Origin: Verrucomicrobiota bacterium
GTDB taxonomy: Bacteria > Verrucomicrobiota > Verrucomicrobiia > Verrucomicrobiales > Akkermansiaceae
Length of the DNA stretch: 37,498 nucleotides
Assembly (NCBI GenBank): GCA_004293445.1
Contig: RDYP01000026.1
Coordinates: 1-37,498, forward strand
Direction of reading: 5' to 3'
Each line of letters begins with the position of its first letter. Within the stretch, counting starts at the first letter, position 1. The notes below the pieces were generated by a model. It was not told the DNA's origin and ran no database searches. It was given only the letters and a program-made list of their open reading frames with translations. This document shows positions 18,970 to 30,603 of the stretch, in pieces. A program made the translations under genes and the position numbers.

Positions 18970-19355
18970 AATCTCCCCTCCACTCGCTGCTCGTCGCCCT
19001 GATCCCTTTCATCGGAGCCTCCTGCGCCTCGACCACAGCCTACCGCCGCGAGAACCAGCTCATCACCGTCCACCGCAAAGGCATCGGCACGATGCCAGAA
19101 AACTACTGGATCATCGGCAGCAGGCCCGACGCCATCAACGCAACCGAAGACCTCCGCATTCATGCCATGCGCCCGGACAAAACGAACTTTCCCCTCAAAT
19201 GCACGGGCTTCGTGGATACCCGCCACGAGGGCTGCATCGATATTCGACTCGCCCAACAACAAGGCAGCATGTGGCAAGCATTCCCCCTCAACGGCCGCCA
19301 CAAGCTCGTCGACACAACCAAGCCACGCCCCTTCTACCGCTGGCTCATCCCCTGA
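18966..19355 (+). CDS. Small probable lipoprotein of the MoxR/Bat cluster
   Basis: The 129-residue product begins MKSPLHSLLVALIPFIGASC, a signal sequence with a Cys at residue 20 that could be the lipid anchor, although the -3 residue (Gly) is not ideal for a lipobox. The mature part is charged and has no domain I recognise. It includes LITVHRKGIGTMPENYWIIG and ends PFYRWLIP. Its ATG overlaps the stop of the BatA-like gene (ATGA), so translation is probably coupled and the gene is a true member of the cluster. The longer open frame upstream is Arg/His-rich shadow sequence over the BatA-like gene. Confidence 0.75.
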   Translation: MKSPLHSLLVALIPFIGASCASTTAYRRENQLITVHRKGIGTMPENYWIIGSRPDAINATEDLRIHAMRPDKTNFPLKCTGFVDTRHEGCIDIRLAQQQGSMWQAFPLNGRHKLVDTTKPRPFYRWLIP

Positions 19356-19378
19356 GCCGCCGGCCCTTCTTTTTTCGC

Positions 19379-19399
19379 ACGTGGAACTTCGAACTTGGA
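19379..19399 (-). repeat. AAGTTC/GAAGTTCCA repeat before the last cluster gene
   Basis: Read on the minus strand this is TCCAAGTTCGAAGTTCCACGT, close to the AAGTTCCAAG tandem at 17014-17037 but in the opposite direction. The core TTCGAA is palindromic. It occupies the gap between the small lipoprotein gene and the large VWA gene. Confidence 0.45.
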
Positions 19400-19412
19400 T
19401 CTTTCTCCAACC

Positions 19413-22112
19413 ATGACCTTCGGCTCACCAGAATGGTTCCTCCTGCTCCCCGCCTGCCTCTTTGCCGGCTGGTTCTGGAAAAGCCTGCACCTCACCTCTC
19501 CCCTCCGACTTCTTCTCGTTCTTCTCTGCGCCTTCGCCCTCGCCGATCCCAAGATCAACGTCCAGGACGACGTCCTCGACCTCTGGGTGCTGCTTGACCG
19601 CTCGGACTCGACCGAAGACCTCGTCGACAAAGGACTACCCGAATGGCAGCGACTTCTGGAGCAGGCCAAACCAGGCCGCAACGACCGTCTTCACTTCTAC
19701 AACTACGCAGCGGAAATCGCAGAGCACGGGGGCGATGGCGACCGCTTCACGGGCTCCCGCAAGCTGACCCGCAGCAGCCTCGCCCTCTCCCATGTCGCCG
19801 CCCTTGCCAAGGATGACCGCCCGGCGCGCATACTTCTATTCACCGACGGCTTCGCGACCGAACCCCTCCATGAAGCCGCCAGCCAACTCAAAGCCCGCGG
19901 CATCCCGCTCGACTTCCGCCTGATCCGAGAAGAAACGCTCGACGACTTCCGCATCGCCCGCCTCGAACTCCCGGAGCGCGTCCAAGCCGGTGAACCTTTC
20001 CTGCTCGCTGCCACGGTCCGCGGTTCGAGCGACACCGAGGTCGCGCTGATCATCCGCCGCGGTGGACAGACCCTGACAGAAACAACCGTCAAACTCACCA
20101 ACGGCGTCGGCCGCGCCGAATTCACCGACCGCATCCCGCGGGCAGGATCTTTCCAGTACGAAGCCGAGGTCGTGATCGGAAAGACCACCACCGCCCAAGA
20201 CACCCACCCCGGGAATAACAAGGCCGCCCGCTGGATCGAAATCGCCGGCGGACCGCGCGTGCTACTCGTAACGAAATACCTCGATGACCCGGTCGCCAAG
20301 GTCCTCTCCTCACTCGACTTCAGCGTCGACATCGCCAACCCCGCCGAACTCCAGCCCGGCCGACTGACCGGTGCCCGCGCGGTGATCTTCAACAACGTCC
20401 CCTCCTTCGAAGTTCCCCAGGATTTCCTCGATGCCCTCGACTTCTTCGTTCGCGAACAAGCCGGCGGCTTCTTGATGGCCGGGGGCCAGCAATCCTTCGG
20501 CTCCGGCGGCTATTTCCAGTCGTCCATCGACCCGCTGCTACCGGTCTCGATGGAGCTGAAAAACGAACACCGAAAACTAGCCGTCGCGCTCGCCATCGTG
20601 CTCGATCGCTCAGGCTCGATGTCCGTCGGCGTGGCAGGCGGCATGACCAAGATGGACCTCGCCAATAACGGCGCCGCCGAGGCGATCGGCCTCCTCGGAC
20701 CGATGGACCGGATCTCCGTTCACGCCGTCGACAGTGCGCCGGAAACCGTCATCCCGCTCACCGAAATCAAAGGCGATCAAGCCGCACTCCAAGCCCGCGT
20801 CCGCCGGGTCCAGTCGCAGGGCGGCGGGATCTTTGTCTATGAAGGCCTCAAGGCAGCCTGGGACGAACTGAAGAAAACCAATGTCGGCACCCGCCACGTG
20901 ATCCTCTTTTCCGACGCCAACGACTCCGAGGAACCAGGCGACTACAAGCGGTTGTTGGAGACGATGAAGAAGGAAGGCTGCACCGTGTCGGTCATCGGCA
21001 TGGGAACCAAGGCCGACATCGATTCCAAACTACTGGAGGACATCGCCAAGCGCGGCGACGGACGGATCTTCTTCGCCGACCGCCCCGTCGACATCCCGAA
21101 GTTCTTCGCGCAGGAAACCGTAACCATTGCCCGCTCCGCCTTCATCGAGGAAGCCCTCGGAGCGCAAGCGACCGGTCGCTGGGCGGAGATCTCGCCCAAG
21201 CTGTTAGAATGGCTGCCGGAGATCGATGGCTACAATCTTTCCTACGCCCGCGAAGACGCCACCACCTCCCTCGTCAGCCGTGACGAATACGTCGCTCCGC
21301 TGGTCGCCCACGCACGCCGCGGTCTCGGCCGTAGTGCGGCGGTTTCCTTTCCACTCGGCGGCGAGTTCTCCCAGCGGATCCGGGACTGGAAAGGCTACGG
21401 CGATTTCGTCCAGACCTTGACCCGCTGGCTGATGGGCATGGACCTGCCGCCCGGCATCGGCCTGAAACATCGGCTGGACGGCACCCGCCTCAGCCTCGAC
21501 CTGCTGTACGACCCCGAGCTGTGGGCCGATAAGCTCGCAATCAATCCGCCCCGCCTTCGCCTCTTGGAAAACAGCAGCGGCGCAAGCCCCTACGAAGTCC
21601 CTTGGAAACGGATCGCACCCGGCCATTTCTCAGTCACCCGCGATCTCGACGAAGGCGCCGTCGTACGCGGCGCGATTCAAGTCGGTGAACACGCCCTCCC
21701 CTTCGGACCGATCACTGTCGGATCATCCGTGGAGTGGGCCTTCGAGCCCGAGCGCCTCTCCGAACTCCGCAGCGTTTCCGCCCAGACCAACGGCCGGGAA
21801 TTGACGAATCTCAACGATGCGTGGCTGCGGCCACCCAACCGTCAGGACGTCTCTCTCCGCTGGTGGATCGCCGCGGCCCTGTTAGGCCTCCTGCTCATCG
21901 AAGCACTGATGACCCGCACCGGCTGGAAGCTGCCCGTTTCTGGCCTACCCAAATTCAAGCCGCGGGAAAAAGTCGTGAAACCGACGAAGCCCAAGCCACC
22001 AAAGGTTGCGGCTGCGGCATCCATCAAGGCACTGGAAACGGAAGACCCGGCGGCCGATACAAAACCGAGCGAACGCAGCAGCCGCTACCAACGGGCCAAA
22101 GACCGGAGGTAG
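19413..22112 (+). CDS. Large membrane protein with two VWA-like domains and a GATase-like domain
   Basis: The 899-residue product has two N-terminal helices (about 5-20 and 28-45), then a first VWA-like domain with DRSDS (about residue 63). Beta-sandwich material follows, then a glutamine-amidotransferase-like domain (about 285-385; key stretch GGFLMAGGQQSFGSGGY). A second, canonical VWA domain has MIDAS DRSGSMS (Asp398) and later FSDANDSEEPGDY. A transmembrane helix near 825-840 and a Lys/Pro/Ala-rich cytoplasmic tail end the protein. The amidotransferase-like region lacks an obvious catalytic Cys and is probably structural. Such proteins are the largest members of Bat-like clusters in Planctomycetota and Verrucomicrobiota. 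The ATG at 19413 is preferred over a TTG six codons upstream. It ends 20 bp from convergent ppaC. Confidence 0.85.
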   Translation: MTFGSPEWFLLLPACLFAGWFWKSLHLTSPLRLLLVLLCAFALADPKINVQDDVLDLWVLLDRSDSTEDLVDKGLPEWQRLLEQAKPGRNDRLHFYNYAAEIAEHGGDGDRFTGSRKLTRSSLALSHVAALAKDDRPARILLFTDGFATEPLHEAASQLKARGIPLDFRLIREETLDDFRIARLELPERVQAGEPFLLAATVRGSSDTEVALIIRRGGQTLTETTVKLTNGVGRAEFTDRIPRAGSFQYEAEVVIGKTTTAQDTHPGNNKAARWIEIAGGPRVLLVTKYLDDPVAKVLSSLDFSVDIANPAELQPGRLTGARAVIFNNVPSFEVPQDFLDALDFFVREQAGGFLMAGGQQSFGSGGYFQSSIDPLLPVSMELKNEHRKLAVALAIVLDRSGSMSVGVAGGMTKMDLANNGAAEAIGLLGPMDRISVHAVDSAPETVIPLTEIKGDQAALQARVRRVQSQGGGIFVYEGLKAAWDELKKTNVGTRHVILFSDANDSEEPGDYKRLLETMKKEGCTVSVIGMGTKADIDSKLLEDIAKRGDGRIFFADRPVDIPKFFAQETVTIARSAFIEEALGAQATGRWAEISPKLLEWLPEIDGYNLSYAREDATTSLVSRDEYVAPLVAHARRGLGRSAAVSFPLGGEFSQRIRDWKGYGDFVQTLTRWLMGMDLPPGIGLKHRLDGTRLSLDLLYDPELWADKLAINPPRLRLLENSSGASPYEVPWKRIAPGHFSVTRDLDEGAVVRGAIQVGEHALPFGPITVGSSVEWAFEPERLSELRSVSAQTNGRELTNLNDAWLRPPNRQDVSLRWWIAAALLGLLLIEALMTRTGWKLPVSGLPKFKPREKVVKPTKPKPPKVAAAASIKALETEDPAADTKPSERSSRYQRAKDRR

Positions 22113-22132
22113 GTCGGAATGACAAACACCGC

Positions 22133-23824
22133 TCAGCGCGCCTTGCGCAGAGCCTCACACACCGCAGGGAAAATTTGCTTCTTACGGCTGACCACGCCAG
22201 GCGCGTCGTAAAGGCTCGCGTCGACCCGCGCGTAAGGAAGGTTCGCGACATAGGCCGGATCCCCAGCTGCGAGGACCAAACTGTGGTGCTCACCAATGTC
22301 GGTGATGACCAGCACCGCAAGCTCGTAGCCGTTGTCAGCGACCAAAGCCTTGAGCGCAGCCTCCAACTCCTCACGACGCGGGGCGAATCCTTCCAGCCCG
22401 AGTTCCTCGACTTGGGCAATCGCCACCCGCACACCATCGTCGCTGAATTCCTTGCGATCGGCATTCAAGACCGCATCCGCCGTGCCTGTCGCCAGCAGCG
22501 AACCGACCGCGAAGAACTCCGCCTTGAACTTCGCCGGATCGATCCCTGCCAAGCCGCTCAGCCATTCCAGCATCTCATGGTCCAGCTCTGCCGTGGTCGG
22601 CGATGTCAGGCATAAAGTGTCGGCGATAATCCCCGCGCAAAGACATAGTGCCGTGCCACGGTCGGGCTCCAGATAACGATGGCGGAACTTTCGAGCGACT
22701 AGGGTGGAAGTCGAACCCACAGGTTCGTTCAGGAAACGAATCGGTTCCCGCGATACCAGATCGCCAGCGAGCCGATGGTGATCGATCACTTCGACGATCT
22801 CCGACTCCTCAACTCCGGTGACGGCTTGGGCGAACTCATTATGATCCACCAAGGCCAAGCGGGTGCGGGGAGGATCGACCAGATCGGACTTCGACAACAC
22901 ACCGACCATTTCTTTGCTGATCGGATCGAGCACCGGGAAGAGATCCTGCTCCAACGGAGCAAGCGATTTGCGCAAGCGAGAGACTGGCTCGTCGCCAGAG
23001 ACTGCGGTGAAATTCCGATCCATCACGTGACGAACCGTTCGCGAGCAGCGGATCAGCGTGGCGCAGCTCGCCGTATCTTGCGAACAGCGCAGCACCACGA
23101 CCCCGCGCTTGCGGGCGAGTTCGCACAAGGCGGGCTCCACACCATTGCCACCCGTAACGATCAGCGCACGCGCGCCGTTCTCTATCGCATAATGCTGGAC
23201 CACCGGACGATCGCCACAGATCACCAAATATCGCCCGACATTCCCTTCTTTGGCCGCGGTTTTGAGACGACGCTCAACCGTTGCCTGCGAGGATGCACCG
23301 ACCAGCAGGATCAGTTCCTCTTCCTCGTCATCGCCTGGCATGTCAGCCCCGGAACGCTCCGCGTGCAAGGTATCGGCGATCTTCGACAGCGCGACGTTCA
23401 CCGTCCGCACCTGCAGGCCGGAGGCATCACCCGGAACCAGCAGACCGAGCAGATCGAGGTAACGCAACATGCCGTGAACCGCGCCGGCGGCATCGACCAC
23501 TGGCACGCAGCGCACACCGCTGGCGTGCATCCGACGATAAGAGTCGAGGAAAGTATCACAAGGGGCGACCTGCACGACCTCACGACGGCAGATCATGCCA
23601 GCGGAGGCACGGACGTCGGTAACCAGCGGCGGGGTCTCGATGCCCGCCTTCTCAAGCACCCACGCGGTGCGGGGAGGCACCTCGCCGCAACGGGCGGCGA
23701 TCGCTTGCGGTTCGCCAGTAGCACGCAGCAAGGCGGCGTTGCCGATGGCGGAGCAAATCGCGTCCGTGTCAGGATTCTTGTGACCGATCACATAGAAGGG
23801 CAGTTGGCGGCGGGGCGTTTCCAT
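22133..23824 (-). CDS. ppaC: Family II inorganic pyrophosphatase with CBS and DRTGG regulatory domains
   Basis: This Mn/Co-dependent cytoplasmic enzyme hydrolyses pyrophosphate and pulls biosynthetic reactions forward. The 563-residue product has the DHH catalytic domain split by a regulatory insert. N-terminal metal motif: GHKNPDTDAI (about 14-23). Then a CBS motif, a DRTGG-like domain (about 145-250) and a second CBS motif (about 255-310). The DHH part resumes with LVDHNE and EVIDHHR. The DHHA2 domain ends in the substrate-binding SRKKQ (about 546-550). This CBS-DRTGG-CBS order is that of nucleotide-regulated CBS-pyrophosphatases, so control by adenine nucleotides or diadenosine polyphosphates is likely. 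It lies 66 bp downstream of argS on the same strand. Confidence 0.93.
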   Translation of the reverse strand: METPRRQLPFYVIGHKNPDTDAICSAIGNAALLRATGEPQAIAARCGEVPPRTAWVLEKAGIETPPLVTDVRASAGMICRREVVQVAPCDTFLDSYRRMHASGVRCVPVVDAAGAVHGMLRYLDLLGLLVPGDASGLQVRTVNVALSKIADTLHAERSGADMPGDDEEEELILLVGASSQATVERRLKTAAKEGNVGRYLVICGDRPVVQHYAIENGARALIVTGGNGVEPALCELARKRGVVVLRCSQDTASCATLIRCSRTVRHVMDRNFTAVSGDEPVSRLRKSLAPLEQDLFPVLDPISKEMVGVLSKSDLVDPPRTRLALVDHNEFAQAVTGVEESEIVEVIDHHRLAGDLVSREPIRFLNEPVGSTSTLVARKFRHRYLEPDRGTALCLCAGIIADTLCLTSPTTAELDHEMLEWLSGLAGIDPAKFKAEFFAVGSLLATGTADAVLNADRKEFSDDGVRVAIAQVEELGLEGFAPRREELEAALKALVADNGYELAVLVITDIGEHHSLVLAAGDPAYVANLPYARVDASLYDAPGVVSRKKQIFPAVCEALRKAR

Positions 23825-23890
23825 GGCGGAGGAAAAAGGTTCGAGCGAACGGGTTGGGAGGGATGGCGAATTGCGACGCTGGGGGCCCGA

Positions 23891-25642
23891 TCACATTTTA
23901 TCCGGGCAGCGAATTCCAAGCAGGCCGAGGCCGTGAACCAGCACGCGGCTCGTGAGTTCGCACAGCAGCAGTCGGCTGTCGCGAACGGCCGGCTCGGCCT
24001 TGAGCACCGGACAGGCCTCGTTGAACGAGTGATACGCCCGCGCAAGTTCCAACAGATAGTTTGCGAGCAGGTTCGGACGATGGTCCTCCAGAATCATGGG
24101 AACCACCTCGCCGTAGCGAGCGAGGAAACGGGCGAGGTGAAGCTCGGCATCCTCGGTGAAAACCGGCACCACAGCGGAGAGATCGACCGCCTCCTCCAAT
24201 TTTCGGAAAATCGACCGACTCCGCACCACGCTGTACTGGAGGTAAGGTGCTGTATCACCCTGCAGCGCGAGCATCTTGTCGAGGTCGAAGACATAGTCCG
24301 AGAGACGATGATGGGCGAGCTCGGTGAACTTCACCGCGCTGATCCCGATCAGTTCCGCCAACGCGACACGCTCTTCCTCGCTATCGACCCGACTGCGCTC
24401 AGCCACCGCGGTCGCCGCGGCAGCCACCGCATCGTCAAGCACGTCCGCCAGTTGAGGGAGGTCTCCCGAACGCGTCTTGAGCGGCTTGCCATCGGTCCCG
24501 AGGATCGTCCCGAATGCGATGTGGCGCAGATCCATATCGCCGAGACCGATCCGCCCCGCCACAGCGAAGAGCTGCTGGAAATGCAAAGACTGACGGTGAT
24601 CGACGACATACCAAGCCGCGTCCGCCTTCCACTCGCGACGGCGGAATTCCAGTGTCGCGATGTCAGTGGTCGCATAATTGAACGCGCCATCGCTCTTGCG
24701 CACCATCATCGGGAAATCCGTCCACTCGCCATCCTTGCGAATCAAAAAAGGATCCTTTGCCGGATCAGGGATCGATCCATCGGAAAAGACGCAAATCGCA
24801 CCCTCGCTCTCACGGGCCAGTCCGTCGGCAACCAGACGATCGACCAAAGGAGCCAATTCCTCGTTGTAAGCACTCTCGCCCAGCCAGTGGTCGAAGCTGA
24901 CATCAAGCCGATCGTAGATTTTATCGAGACCCACCCGGGATAGCTCGATGCAACGCTTCCAGATCGCAGTGTTCTCCGCATCGCCCTGCTGGAGCTTGAC
25001 CAGTTCCATCCGACAGGCTTCGCGAATCGCCTCGTCCGATTTCGCGGAGTCGCTCGCGTGGCGATAGAGACGCAAAAGCTCCTGCAGCGGATTCTCAAGC
25101 AAGGCCTGTTCGTCGAGCGAACTTTTCCAAGCCCAAGTGATCATGCCGAACTGAGTACCCCAATCGCCAATATGATTGTCGGTGATGACGGTGAAGCCGA
25201 GGCAGCGGGCGATCCGTGCGAGCGAATCGCCGAGGATGGTGGAACGGATATGCCCGACGTGCATCGGCTTGGCGACGTTCGGCGCGGAGAAATCGAGGAC
25301 CACCGTGCGCCCCATACCGATCACTGGCACGCCAAGCCGTGGATCTGCGAACTGGGTCCGCGCTCGGACGGCCCAGGTGCCGGCGGCAATCTTGAAATTG
25401 ATGAAGCCCGGACCCGCGATGTCAGCCACCCCGAGGTCTCCCAGATCGAGGGCGGCGATCACCTGCTCCGCAAGCGCGCGGGGATTCGTCTTGCGCTGCT
25501 TGGCCAAGGCCATCGCGGCATTGCTTTGATAGTCACCAAAGCGCAAGTCGGCGGCCGCAACCACCGGAGCGACCACGGGCTCGCCAAGCACCACATGAAA
25601 AGCAGCCGCGAGTCGGGATTCGAGTTCCTGGATCAGAGTCAT
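23891..25642 (-). CDS. argS: Arginyl-tRNA synthetase
   Basis: Class I aminoacyl-tRNA synthetase that charges tRNA-Arg with arginine. The 583-residue product has an N-terminal Add-1 domain and a catalytic domain with the HIGH-type motif HVGH in SAPNVAKPMHVGHIRST (about 115-131). A KMSKS-like region reads GKPLKTRSGD. The C-terminal anticodon-binding DALR domain begins near YLQYSVVRSRSIFRKL. Length is normal. Many ArgS proteins have a degenerate KMSKS, as here. The gene lies between ptsN (91 bp upstream) and ppaC on the same strand. Confidence 0.97.
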   Translation of the reverse strand: MTLIQELESRLAAAFHVVLGEPVVAPVVAAADLRFGDYQSNAAMALAKQRKTNPRALAEQVIAALDLGDLGVADIAGPGFINFKIAAGTWAVRARTQFADPRLGVPVIGMGRTVVLDFSAPNVAKPMHVGHIRSTILGDSLARIARCLGFTVITDNHIGDWGTQFGMITWAWKSSLDEQALLENPLQELLRLYRHASDSAKSDEAIREACRMELVKLQQGDAENTAIWKRCIELSRVGLDKIYDRLDVSFDHWLGESAYNEELAPLVDRLVADGLARESEGAICVFSDGSIPDPAKDPFLIRKDGEWTDFPMMVRKSDGAFNYATTDIATLEFRRREWKADAAWYVVDHRQSLHFQQLFAVAGRIGLGDMDLRHIAFGTILGTDGKPLKTRSGDLPQLADVLDDAVAAAATAVAERSRVDSEEERVALAELIGISAVKFTELAHHRLSDYVFDLDKMLALQGDTAPYLQYSVVRSRSIFRKLEEAVDLSAVVPVFTEDAELHLARFLARYGEVVPMILEDHRPNLLANYLLELARAYHSFNEACPVLKAEPAVRDSRLLLCELTSRVLVHGLGLLGIRCPDKM

Positions 25643-25733
25643 GGGAAATTGGGAAATGGGCAGGCAGCGGATTCATCGCCATGATGACGCTACAGCCAAG
25701 CCCGAAGCGCGGGAATCGAAGCAAAGAACTCCC

Positions 25734-26219
25734 TCACACCAGAGGCGGAGTGGAAGGCTTCGATGCCTTTCCTGCGAAGATATCGAGGACTTCCTGATGG
25801 CACTCGGCCGCTCCCAGCCGCCGACGGATCTCGATATTGGTGAACATCTTGGCAATCGCCGCCAGTGTCTGAAGGTGCAGGTGATAGTCTCTCTTCGGCA
25901 CGAGAAACAGGATCACAAAGTGAACCGGCTTTTCATCCAGCGATTCAAAGTCGATCCCCACCCGCGAGCGCCCCAAAATGGTCACCACCCGGTCCAGCTT
26001 GTCCGAAAACGCGTGGGGAATCGCCACTCCATAGCCCACCCCGGTGCTCACCTGCTCCTCGCGGACCTTCAGGGCATCGAGAATCTCATCCCGCAAACCC
26101 GCCTCTAGTGACGAAACCGACACCAAATGATCGATCAACTCGACAATTGCCGGCCAGTGCTCCCCCGCCTTCATTTCGAGAAGGATTCGATCGGGACTGA
26201 GGAGATTCGCCAGCTTCAT
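25734..26219 (-). CDS. ptsN: PTS EIIA-type (PtsN/fructose family) phosphocarrier
   Basis: The 161-residue product is a single EIIA domain of the fructose/mannitol type. The phosphorylated histidine is His69 in GYGVAIPHAF, and downstream segments PVHFVILFLVP and HLQTLAAIAKMF are typical. No EIIB or EIIC domain is attached and none is encoded nearby, so it is probably a regulatory PtsN-like protein of the nitrogen-PTS rather than part of a sugar transporter. In other bacteria PtsN controls potassium uptake, envelope stress and nitrogen responses. The first gene of the minus-strand set ptsN-argS-ppaC, it diverges from the lipoprotein gene at 26377. Confidence 0.88.
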   Translation of the reverse strand: MKLANLLSPDRILLEMKAGEHWPAIVELIDHLVSVSSLEAGLRDEILDALKVREEQVSTGVGYGVAIPHAFSDKLDRVVTILGRSRVGIDFESLDEKPVHFVILFLVPKRDYHLHLQTLAAIAKMFTNIEIRRRLGAAECHQEVLDIFAGKASKPSTPPLV

Positions 26220-26376
26220 GCTTCCGTTGTAAGGTCTTGTGCCCGCGGGACTAGAGGCGACGGGTTACCGGGCGGCACGCGGCTTTGCAAGCCGATTCAA
26301 CCGCAGCACAGGGCCACGGCAGCGACCGGATTGGCACTTGCGGAGGCATCGGTGCCGAATCTAGTCTGTCCTCCTT
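26220..26376. promoter_or_regulatory. Intergenic region between divergent ptsN and lipoprotein genes
   Basis: This 157-bp gap must hold the promoters of both outward transcripts. It contains a perfect 6-bp inverted repeat, CGGCTT TGC AAGCCG, at 26280-26294. No T-run follows, so it is not an obvious terminator; it could be an operator or a REP-like relic. I found no clear promoter hexamers. Confidence 0.35.
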
Positions 26377-26868
26377 ATGCGCTTACTGACGCGCGGTTTG
26401 ACCATACTCGGGACCGGGCTCCTCTGCCACTGCGGCAGCATGGGGACCGGTAATATGGGTGGACCGACTCTCGAAGAACGCCAGATGGCGATCGCCTCCG
26501 AACCCGCGGGTTCCCACTTTTACGGGCGGCGCTACCACGTCGAAAAAACCCGCTTCTGGGGCTACCTGCGCCGCCCCCGCGAGGCATGGAACAAGTCCCG
26601 GCTCGTGATTTTCCGCGAAGACCAAAAGCGGGCTCCGGACCGTCTGCCAGAAAACGGTCCGCCCGGACAGCGCTATGGCTTCGACCAAAATTACGAATAT
26701 CGCATCGAAGGCTACTTCACCGGACGGGAAGCCTATGATCCCAACAGCAATCAATTCCTTCCCGAGTTCATGCTCACCGGCTACGAGGCGGTGAACCGGA
26801 AACCGGGATGGCTTTTCCGCCCCGACGACAACTACGATCCACATCGGATCACGCTCTATCCCCGCTAG
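26377..26868 (+). CDS. Putative lipoprotein, unknown function
   Basis: The 163-residue product has a hydrophobic start (RLLTRGLTILGTGLLCHCGS) with cysteines at 17 and 19, consistent with a lipoprotein signal. The mature part is rich in Arg, Tyr, Gly and Pro (GSHFYGRRYHVEKTRFWGYLRR), with FDQNYEYRIEGYFTG later. No known domain is apparent. Similar small Tyr/Arg-rich lipoproteins are common as uncharacterised envelope proteins in Verrucomicrobiota. It starts a plus-strand set with the membrane protein at 26881 (12 bp later) and ligA. Confidence 0.72.
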   Translation: MRLLTRGLTILGTGLLCHCGSMGTGNMGGPTLEERQMAIASEPAGSHFYGRRYHVEKTRFWGYLRRPREAWNKSRLVIFREDQKRAPDRLPENGPPGQRYGFDQNYEYRIEGYFTGREAYDPNSNQFLPEFMLTGYEAVNRKPGWLFRPDDNYDPHRITLYPR

Positions 26869-26880
26869 CCACCCCGTTGT

Positions 26881-30161
<3,281 letters not shown>

Positions 30162-30219
30162 TCTCCGGGAGCAGCCTTCCTGCCAGCACGGACAGCGTGG
30201 CAGCAAGCCCACGAGTTGA

Positions 30220-30603
30220 CTACCAAAGCATAGCCAGAGCGTTGGCCACGGCGTAGTGCTCGGCATGGCTCAGGCTGATCTTTACCTCGCGGATGCCATT
30301 CCGCTCTGCAAAGGCCTTGCCCGCACCACTCAGCAGCATCACCGGTTCTCCGGACGCTCCACGCGAGACTTCCATATCGAGCCATGCCAAGTCCTTACCA
30401 ATGCCCGTCCCAAAGGCCTTGGCCACCGCCTCCTTCGCCGCAAAACGCCCGGCATAGTGCAATTCGGGACGCTTCTGAGCGTCGCAATAAGCACGCTCCG
30501 CATCGGTGAAAATTTTCACCGCGAAGCGCTCGCCAAACTCCGACATCGAGGACGCGATTCGCGCGACCTCGACGACGTCGATTCCGATCCCAAAAATACT
30601 CAT
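30220..30603 (-). CDS. acpS: Holo-[acyl-carrier-protein] synthase
   Basis: It transfers 4'-phosphopantetheine from CoA to acyl carrier protein, making fatty acid synthesis possible. The 127-residue product has the N-terminal magnesium motif GIGIDVVEVARI, the second motif GRFAAKEAVAKAFGTGIG, and a C-terminal VKISLSHAEHYAVANAL, all typical of group I AcpS. Length is normal. Its ATG overlaps the pdxJ stop as ATGA, so translation is probably coupled. The pdxJ-acpS pair is a widely conserved arrangement, also seen in E. coli. Confidence 0.96.
   Translation of the reverse strand: MSIFGIGIDVVEVARIASSMSEFGERFAVKIFTDAERAYCDAQKRPELHYAGRFAAKEAVAKAFGTGIGKDLAWLDMEVSRGASGEPVMLLSGAGKAFAERNGIREVKISLSHAEHYAVANALAMLW

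Noticed and set aside
22775-24943. 722-codon open frame on the plus strand, opposite ppaC and argS
   Set aside because: It is antisense to two well-supported genes and runs through their junction. Its product is His/Arg/Gln-rich with no family features, as expected for a shadow frame in GC-rich DNA.
30176-30203. Inverted repeat CTGCCA...TGGCAG between convergent ligA and acpS
   Set aside because: Six pairs with a 12-base loop and no T-run on either strand. It may be chance.
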